From Streptomyces californicus (lineage in GTDB: Bacteria; Actinomycetota; Actinomycetes; Streptomycetales; Streptomycetaceae): 64,000 nt of DNA. This document shows positions 58,894-64,000 of this stretch, piece by piece. Position 1 is the first letter of the stretch. Each line of letters starts with the position of its first letter. The translations under genes and the position numbers were made by a program. Location of the stretch: assembly GCF_000717645.1 (NCBI RefSeq), contig NZ_JNZZ01000008.1:124001-188000 (forward strand). The letters run 5' to 3'. The notes under the pieces are model-generated. The model made no database searches. It had not been told where the DNA came from and worked only from the letters and a program-made list of their open reading frames with translations.

Positions 58894-59205
58894 TCAGGCG
58901 GACGCGGGGCTGCCGAGCATCGCGGAGGCGTGCTGCAAGGGACTCAGGGCCGGTGCGGGCGCGGCGGCGCGGGGGACGCTGCGGCAGGTGAAGCCGAGCT
59001 TGTCCATCGCCCGGAGCACTTCGGCGGTGCTGAAGTCGCGGCGGTCCTGGCGAGTGACGACCTCACCGACCTGCTTGACGGGGTAAGTGCGGCGTCCGAC
59101 GGTCACGGAGTCGCCGACGATCTGCTCTGGCTTGACGCCCTTCATGGAATCCAGCACGCCGCTCTTGGTGAGCTCGAAGGGGAAACGGGCGATGACACAG
59201 CGCAT
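58894..59205 (-). CDS. SCO5918-family protein
   Basis: The 103-residue protein (RCVIARFPFELTKSGVLDSM, then TVGRRTYPVKQVGEVVTRQD and DFSTAEVLRAMDKLGFTCRS) matches the Streptomyces SCO5918 family, normally encoded beside a DEAD-box helicase and a cold-shock protein. Here the helicase is decayed but the other parts remain. The ATG has GTGAGG upstream. The role is unknown; context implies cold adaptation or RNA metabolism. Confidence 0.78.
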   Translation of the reverse strand: MRCVIARFPFELTKSGVLDSMKGVKPEQIVGDSVTVGRRTYPVKQVGEVVTRQDRRDFSTAEVLRAMDKLGFTCRSVPRAAAPAPALSPLQHASAMLGSPASA

Positions 59206-59264
59206 GATGCCTCACAGGGAGAGAGGAACAAGGGGATGGCTCTGCGGGAGACGGTTCAGCGTGC

Positions 59265-59648
59265 TCAGGCCAGGGCCCCCCGGGGGCCGGCCCTCTCGAC
59301 CGGGGCGGAGTAGGCGTCGCGCGTGCGGTGCCCCGTGTCCTCTGGTGGAACGGCGGGCGTGGCGTATGGCCTGCGGCGGTTGAGGACGTCGCGCAACTGG
59401 AGACGGTCCGAGTAGCGGGAGCCGTCCCGGACGGCGGTGAGCTCGGCGCGGGTGACCAGGCCGATGCGCAAAGCGTCGTTGTCGCAGACCGTCAGATGCC
59501 GGGTTCTGGCGCTGACCATGACGGACAGTGCGACCTCGACGGTCATGTCGTCGTAGACCTGTGGCCCCGCCGCGTCCGCGGCGTCGAATGCCGCTGTGAG
59601 GACGAGCGTGGTGCCGTAAGGAACGTGCTGGTGCTGGACAGATGTCAC
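59265..59648 (-). CDS. CBS-domain protein in the second cold-shock module
   Basis: The 127-residue protein has a CBS-like region (DDMTVEVALSVMVSARTRHL, TVCDNDALRIGLVTRAELTA). The N-terminal half may be a partial first CBS motif (YGTTLVLTAAFDAADAAGPQ). The GTG at 59648 follows AGGAGA at 7 nt. It lies between the SCO5918-family gene and the remnant helicase. It may bind adenosyl ligands; no partner is known. Confidence 0.78.
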   Translation of the reverse strand: MTSVQHQHVPYGTTLVLTAAFDAADAAGPQVYDDMTVEVALSVMVSARTRHLTVCDNDALRIGLVTRAELTAVRDGSRYSDRLQLRDVLNRRRPYATPAVPPEDTGHRTRDAYSAPVERAGPRGALA

Positions 59649-59689
59649 AACGTGTCTCCTGGGGAGTTGGGCCGACGTCCTGATCACGT

Positions 59690-60106
59690 GTGGTCAGGAC
59701 GGCGCGGGTGGACGGCCCCCGACCGAAAGCGAGCGTTCTGCCCGAGCCGGTCCGGCCGCGACCGAGGGCGTCCCTGCCCGCCGGGGAATCCGGCGTTGTC
59801 GCCCCCGGCTTCGGGAACGGCGTGGTGACATCTTGGGCGGGACGCGGCCGACGGGCTCCTCGGCAGGTCGAAGCTGTCGAACGACCCGACCGCGGGCAGC
59901 GCCGGGATGATCCTCTCGGGCAGGGCGGACTCTCCCCCCGCAGACGCTGGCTGTAGACCACCCGGACCGCCAGCGGACGCGGAGCGGCCAGGGGCGGCCG
60001 AACCGAAGCGGCCGCCGCGCGTCGAGCCTGCGGCGGGTTCGTGCCCGTGGCTGTCGTTGCGAGAAGCGACACGGGGGGAGCGGATGTCCGTACGTGAGGC
60101 GTTCAT
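59690..60106 (-). pseudogene. Decayed DEAD-box RNA helicase, N-terminal fragment
   Basis: Read from an ATG at 60106, the first 82 codons match the N-terminus of the intact helicase at 27955: an opening of Asn/Arg/Ser residues, a Gly/Ser-rich linker, then SALPERIIPALPAVGSFDSF. Between 59863 and 59829 the frame changes; the spacer is two bases short of in-frame. The match then continues as VTTPFPKPGATTPDSPAGRD, followed by GRGRTGSGRTLAFG. The P-loop Lys is Arg. Similarity ends at about 59722, so motifs Ia-VI are gone. Its place between CBS and cold-shock genes is where a working helicase normally sits. Confidence 0.8.
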
Positions 60107-60345
60107 GCTGAACCTTCCTCAACACGCACGGAACGCATCGAGAAATACCACAGCCGCGCAGCAGCGCGCGGGATCGCAGGAACGGGCCGAGTGGAATGCA
60201 GGCACGGCATTACTGGAATCCGTGCCGCCGTGATCTGGAGCGGGTGTGGTCTGCGAGAAGAATTCGGCGCGCCGAAGGATTTATTCGCATCCGTCTGCGC
60301 ACCTTGCCGACGTGTCTCGTGCTTCATCGCCGGGTGAAAGCAAGC

Positions 60346-60383
60346 AGTTGGGGCCCGCACCCCGAGGGATGCGGGCCCCAACT
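60346..60383 (-). terminator. Terminator of second cold-shock gene, 14-bp stem
   Basis: Arms 60346-60359 (AGTTGGGGCCCGCA) and 60370-60383 pair perfectly around a 10-nt loop. The GGGGCCCGCA core matches the terminator of the other cold-shock gene at 27719-27754. Confidence 0.92.
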
Positions 60384-60400
60384 GCACAGGCGCGTCAGCG

Positions 60401-60604
60401 TCAGGCGGGAACGATGTTCTCGGCCGTCGGGCCCTTCTGGCCCTGAGCGATCTCGAAGGACACCTTCTGGCCCTCCTGCAGCTCGCGGAACCCCTGGGCG
60501 GCGATGTTCGAGAAGTGGGCGAACACGTCAGCGCCGCCACCGTCCTGCTCGATGAAGCCGAAGCCCTTTTCCGAGTTGAACCACTTCACGGTGCCAGTAG
60601 TCAT
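60401..60604 (-). CDS. Cold-shock protein (CspA family)
   Basis: The 67-residue OB-fold protein has RNP1 [10 protein letters not shown] and RNP2 DVFAHFSNI, and opens [16 protein letters not shown]. It is close to the protein at 27495-27698. The ATG follows AAAGGAGATTGAC. A leader of about 160 nt shared with the other cold-shock gene precedes it. It belongs to the SCO5918/CBS/helicase-remnant module and may now be expressed without a cognate helicase. Confidence 0.97.
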   Translation of the reverse strand: MTTGTVKWFNSEKGFGFIEQDGGGADVFAHFSNIAAQGFRELQEGQKVSFEIAQGQKGPTAENIVPA

Positions 60605-60763
60605 GTCAATCTCCTTTGGGCAGTACACCGGAATTCGCACTCTACGGATCCCGTGTCGCCGCGATGATGCCCTGCCCGGAAATGACCGGTAATGCAAAGC
60701 GCCTTTTACGGGGTGAAACCGTTCCGGAGCGCCTGGAGTTTTCGGGTACCAAAACTGCAACTG
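60605..60763 (-). promoter_or_regulatory. Conserved cold-shock 5' leader, copy 2
   Basis: On the minus strand CAGTTGCAGTTTTGGTACCC starts at 60763, and ATCATCGCGGCGACACGGG lies at 60668-60650 with its flank to 60636. Both match the leader at 27331-27494 with only three differences each, and stand at nearly the same distance from the ATG (159 versus 164 nt). A TACTGT hexamer lies just upstream, aligned with TAGTCT of copy 1. Confidence 0.65.
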
Positions 60764-60943
60764 AGTGTGACAGTAGCACGCTGCGGCAGATTATGTGTGC
60801 CGAGATTTTTTCCGGGCATGCGGACGCAGAAACTCTTCCCGTGCAGGTCGTTGAATTCTGGGCTCGCCGGCGCAGGTATCTTCCCGGTGACGCCTCTCGT
60901 GAACGTGTCCGTCCACCGGCCGGGGCGCAGCGGAGACCGGCCG

Positions 60944-61702
60944 TCAGGCCGACGACCCGCTGTCGATCACCAGGTCGGCGCCGACCACCGAGCCCGCCGC
61001 GGACGAGGCGAGGTACAGCACCGCGGCCGCCACCTCCTCGGCCTCCGCGACGCGGCCGAGCGGGTTCTCCGACTTCATCCGCTCCGCCCGGTCGCCCTCG
61101 GTCTCGCCAGGCAGCAGGGACATGGGGGCGGCGGAGGCTCCCGGACTGACCGCGTTGATGCGGACGCCCTGGTGGATGTGGTCGAGAGCGGCGGCGCGGG
61201 TCAGCGCGGAGACCGCGGCCTTCGAGGTGATGTACGCGGCGGCGTTCGGGATCCGGAGGTGCGCGCCGAGGTTGGAGGAGATGTTGACGATGGCCCCGCC
61301 GCCGTTCTCCTTCATGTGCGCGATCTCGTGCTTCATGGCCAGCCAGACCCCGGTGACGTTGGTCCGCAGCACCGCGTCCCAGTCCGCCTCGCTCACCTCG
61401 CCCACGGGGGCGGCCCCCCGGAGTATCCCGGCGTTGTTGACCGCGATGTCCAGCCCGCCGAACCGGGAGACGGTCTCGTGCACGAGGTCGCGGAGCCGGC
61501 CGGAGTCCGTGACGTCGACCGTCACGGCGGCGGCGGTGCCCCCGGCCGCCTCGATGAGGGCGACCGTCTCGTCCAGGGGCGCCGGGGTGCGGCCCGCGAC
61601 GACCACGGACGCGCCCTCGGCCGCGAAGGCGAGCGCGATGGCGCGGCCGAGACCGGAGCCTGCGCCCGTGACGAGCGCGGTCCTGCCGGTGAAGCGGTTC
61701 AT
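60944..61702 (-). CDS. Short-chain dehydrogenase/reductase (SDR)
   Basis: The 252-residue protein has the classical SDR layout: TGxxxGxG as TGAGSGLGRAIALAFA, NNAG, catalytic Ser in VNISSNLGAHL, YITSK as YxxxK, and PG-motif AVSPGAS. It reduces a keto group or oxidises an alcohol with NAD(P)H. The ATG follows GAGGAG at 9 nt. Its promoter region contains CGATCGGTC, also found before the adjacent TetR gene, so the TetR protein probably controls it. Confidence 0.94.
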   Translation of the reverse strand: MNRFTGRTALVTGAGSGLGRAIALAFAAEGASVVVAGRTPAPLDETVALIEAAGGTAAAVTVDVTDSGRLRDLVHETVSRFGGLDIAVNNAGILRGAAPVGEVSEADWDAVLRTNVTGVWLAMKHEIAHMKENGGGAIVNISSNLGAHLRIPNAAAYITSKAAVSALTRAAALDHIHQGVRINAVSPGASAAPMSLLPGETEGDRAERMKSENPLGRVAEAEEVAAAVLYLASSAAGSVVGADLVIDSGSSA

Positions 61703-61916
61703 TGCGACAACTCCTCTGGTTGAGCGCCTGCTCGGCGCTTCGGTGCGGAAGGGTGACGAGGTGGGCGAAGACGGTCGGCGGGCAGCGGTCGGTCGCGCAT
61801 CAGCGGCCGGCGGAGCGAGGGGCGTACGGAGATCGGCGCGGCGGCGCGGTGGCGCGGCCCTCAGCGGGCCGCACCCCGACGACGCCGGCGGCCCCTCCGT
61901 ACCGGCACCCTCCCCA

Positions 61917-61940
61917 TATTTGATCGATCGGTCCATTATT
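61917..61940 (-). promoter_or_regulatory. Putative TetR operator upstream of the SDR gene
   Basis: TTGATCGATCGGTCCATTAT contains CGATCGGTC at 61925-61933 within an AT-richer stretch. The same 9-mer occurs at 62613-62621 before the TetR gene. Confidence 0.6.
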
Positions 61941-62001
61941 CGGGTAGGGGTCCCCAGGCGCGCGGGCTCGGCATCGCCAGCGACCGGGCGCGCTCCTGAC
62001 G

Positions 62002-62586
62002 TCAGTCCAGCAGGGCCAGCGCCTGCTCGGCCGCGTCGCGGACCCGGGCGGGATCGCTGGACACCTTCCCGACGATCCGTACGCCCTGCAGCAGGACGAG
62101 CAGCATGCGGGCCAGCGCCCGTGGGTCGCGGTCCCCCGGCAACTCGCCCTGCGCCTGGGCCCGTACGAGTGCGGAGAGCAACGGCGTCTCCAGCCGCTCC
62201 CAGCTGATCTCGACCCGACGTGCTGCCGCTGGATCATGCGGGCCCAGCTCGGCCGCGGTGTTGGTGACGAGGCAGCCGTTCAGCCGGGATTCGGGAGAGG
62301 CGGCCTCGTCGGCGAAGCGCCGCACCACCGCCCGTACGGCGGGCAGGGCGGGCCCCGGCTGCGCCAACTCGGCGACGAGGACCGGGTCGTGTCCCTCGGT
62401 GTACCGGTCCATGGCCTTCAGGTACAGCTCGTGCTTGTTGCCGAAGGTGGCGTAGATGCTGGCGCGGCCGATCCCCAGGTGCTCGACGAGATCGGCCATC
62501 GACGTCGCTTCGTAACCGCGCTGCCAGAACAGCTCCAGGGCTGCCTGCAGCGCGGCGTCCGGATCGAATTCCTTGGTCCTGGCCAC
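62002..62586 (-). CDS. TetR-family transcriptional regulator
   Basis: The 194-residue protein has a typical N-terminal HTH (LFWQRGYEATSMADLVEHLG, then IGRASIYATFGNKHELYLKA) and a helical ligand domain with a Cys (SRLNGCLVTNTAAELGPHDP), close to the AcrR/NemR-like subgroup. It probably represses itself and the SDR gene downstream. Both promoters carry CGATCGGTC. The ATG lies in a normal context. Confidence 0.93.
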   Translation of the reverse strand: MARTKEFDPDAALQAALELFWQRGYEATSMADLVEHLGIGRASIYATFGNKHELYLKAMDRYTEGHDPVLVAELAQPGPALPAVRAVVRRFADEAASPESRLNGCLVTNTAAELGPHDPAAARRVEISWERLETPLLSALVRAQAQGELPGDRDPRALARMLLVLLQGVRIVGKVSSDPARVRDAAEQALALLD

Positions 62587-62608
62587 GTCGGCGACCCTAG
62601 GTCATTCG

Positions 62609-62629
62609 AGAACGATCGGTCAACAAAGG
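62609..62629 (-). promoter_or_regulatory. Putative TetR operator upstream of its own gene
   Basis: AACGATCGGTCAACAAAG at 62611-62628 contains CGATCGGTC (62613-62621), shared with the SDR promoter. It lies about 25 bp upstream of the TetR start, fitting autoregulation. Confidence 0.6.
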
Positions 62630-62819
62630 TGAGGCCGGCCGCCGCACCGCGCCGCCGCGAGTACCGTCCAGGACCGCCGCCATCACCGCTACCGCCACCC
62701 GCACGGCCGTCCCCGCGCGACAGCGGCCGGAAGCCGTACAACCAACCGAACCGATCATCAGTCTTGTTCGGCGACCCCTGGTGATCGACATCGGTCGTGG
62801 AACAGAACTGAAGGACTTG

Positions 62820-64000
62820 ATGAACCCTGCCAGACGCATGACCGCCTCCGCCCTGGTCCTGGCCACGGCAGGCGGACTGCTCTACGCCACCGCCGCGCCC
62901 GTCTCCGCGGCGGCGAACTGCGCCTCCCCCGTGTTCAAGCGGCAGTTCTTCGCGAACACGACGTTCTCGGGTAAGCCGAAGAAGACGGACTGCGATGCCG
63001 CGATCGACCAGAACTGGGGCACGCGCGCACCCGCCTCCGGACTGCCGTCCAACCACTTCGGCGTGCGCTGGTCGGTGACCCGCGACTTCGGCTCCGGAGG
63101 CCCCTTCACGTTCTCGGCCTCCGCACAGGACGGCGTACGCGTCTACCTCGACGGCGTCCGCAGGATCGACGTCTGGAAGAACGGCTCCTCCACCGTCAAG
63201 AAGACCGTCAACGTGACGATCCCCAAGGGCAAGCACACGCTCCGCGTCGACTACGTCAACTGGACGGGCTCCGCGAACGTCAGGTTCGCCTACACACCGC
63301 GCACCTCCGCCGCCCACGACAGGGTCAAGCCCCTCGCCCCCACCGGCGCGGCCGTCTCGTACAACGCCACCACCGGCGCGGCCAGGCTCACCTGGAGTAG
63401 GAACGCGGAGGCGGACCTGGCGAACTACCGGGTCTACCGCCGGCTGAAGGGCGCCCCGTACGGAAGCAAGCCGCTCGCGACGGTGACCGCCACCTCGTAC
63501 ACCGACAGCGCGCTGCCCAGGACCGGCGCGGGCTACTACTACGAGGTGCGGGCCGTCGACAAGGCGGGCAACGTCTCCGGCGGCAGCGCCGACCAGCTCG
63601 TCACCACCGTCGACAAGACCCCGCCCGCCGCTCCTTTCCTGGAGTTGGACTCCTGCCCGGACGGCATGCCGTACGCGGCGCCGGAGCTGGTCACCACCGC
63701 GCAGAACGCCGCCGACATCGTCCGGTACGGGATGCAGCGGCTGGACGCCGCCACGAACCGCTGGATCACCGTCCACTCCGGTACGGGGGGCGCGATCTGC
63801 GACACCGGCTACCGGTCCGACGGCAGCAAGGTCACCTACCGGGGCCGCGCCCGGGACGCCGCCGGGAACTGGTCGGCGTACTCCGCCGCCACCACGTTCA
63901 CCACCTTCGACCTGACCCCGCCCGCCCCCGTCACCGGGCTCCGCGCCGAGTACCGGTCGGGCGTACCGCATCTGATGTGGTCGCCCGTCGCCGACGCCGC
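62820..64000 (+). CDS. Secreted PA14/fibronectin type III protein, 5' part
   Basis: The gene runs off the right edge; 393 codons are visible. The protein begins with a signal peptide (MTASALVLATAGGLLYATAA, cut near residue 30), then a PA14 domain (about 38-160: FFANTTFSGKPKKTDCDAAI; QDGVRVYLDGVRRIDVWKNG; KGKHTLRVDYVNWTGSANVR). At least one clear Fn3 domain (about 175-265: LTWSRNAEADLANYRVYRRL) and further Fn3-like segments follow. Such proteins bind carbohydrate or cell-wall surfaces. The ATG has AAGGA a few bases upstream; it is divergent from the TetR gene. Confidence 0.88.
   Translation, partial: MNPARRMTASALVLATAGGLLYATAAPVSAAANCASPVFKRQFFANTTFSGKPKKTDCDAAIDQNWGTRAPASGLPSNHFGVRWSVTRDFGSGGPFTFSASAQDGVRVYLDGVRRIDVWKNGSSTVKKTVNVTIPKGKHTLRVDYVNWTGSANVRFAYTPRTSAAHDRVKPLAPTGAAVSYNATTGAARLTWSRNAEADLANYRVYRRLKGAPYGSKPLATVTATSYTDSALPRTGAGYYYEVRAVDKAGNVSGGSADQLVTTVDKTPPAAPFLELDSCPDGMPYAAPELVTTAQNAADIVRYGMQRLDAATNRWITVHSGTGGAICDTGYRSDGSKVTYRGRARDAAGNWSAYSAATTFTTFDLTPPAPVTGLRAEYRSGVPHLMWSPVADA

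Overview
The window is high-GC actinobacterial DNA and almost certainly from a Streptomyces chromosome. GTG starts are frequent, the intergenic spaces are GC-rich and repetitive, and many products are typical of the genus: a PAS-GAF-PP2C phosphatase, SCO5918-family and DUF4287 proteins, ModB-ModC and MAB_1171c proteins, and cold-shock/DEAD-box helicase modules. I count about 60 protein genes, two of them cut by the window edges. I see no rRNA, tRNA or CRISPR array. There is no integrase or transposase. Most of the window is ordinary chromosomal content with a few accessory-looking cassettes.

Layout. 1-6.8 kb: an OB-fold membrane protein/flotillin operon, a divergent PucR-type regulator, TerB, a HemC and a KhtTU-like K+(H+) antiporter pair. 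7-14.4 kb: a flavoprotein, a RibD-like reductase, several small hypotheticals, a coupled toxin-antitoxin pair with 9-bp iterons, a NADAR protein and a frameshifted HTH protein. 14.4-17.1 kb: a second flotillin/NfeD pair and a peroxiredoxin. 17.4-23.2 kb: a hydrolase, the PP2C phosphatase, an acetyltransferase and a secreted ParB/Srx-like protein. 23.4-26.6 kb: a four-gene cassette of HTH regulator, ImmA/IrrE-like metallopeptidase, MAB_1171c membrane protein and PAP2 protein, preceded by a candidate non-coding RNA or attenuated leader. 27.3-29.5 kb: a cold-shock protein and a DEAD-box helicase. 29.9-37.6 kb: a small secreted peptide, an MMPL transporter, an S33 peptidase, an APC permease/UspA operon and a PGRP amidase. 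37.7-42 kb: a PH-domain protein and the molybdate transport locus. 42-51.4 kb: VOC and GNAT enzymes, TerC, an EEP membrane phosphatase, a two-component system, a DD-carboxypeptidase and an Old Yellow Enzyme. 51.8-53.5 kb: a coupled operon ending in an AbiEii-like nucleotidyltransferase. 53.9-58.5 kb: DUF998, DUF4287, NodB deacetylase, small proteins and a two-domain sulfurtransferase. 58.9-60.8 kb: a second cold-shock module (SCO5918-family, CBS, decayed DEAD-box helicase, cold-shock protein). 60.9-64 kb: an SDR/TetR pair sharing an operator-like sequence, and a secreted PA14/Fn3 protein running off the end.

The strongest unexplained signals link separate places. (i) An almost identical 40-bp block lies upstream of both flotillin operons, 15 kb apart and in the same orientation. 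The first copy lies in the gap between a flotillin operon and a PucR-type regulator, which suggests a flotillin/NfeD regulon. (ii) The two cold-shock genes share a highly conserved 5' leader and a conserved terminator, while the helicase of one module has decayed. (iii) A candidate RNA of about 210 nt, with its own promoter, a 5' hairpin and an intrinsic terminator, sits directly upstream of the HTH/metallopeptidase/MAB_1171c/PAP2 cassette. (iv) A 36-nt perfectly alternating pyrimidine-purine tract precedes the frameshifted HTH gene. All functions are assigned from sequence motifs and family knowledge; no database search was possible.
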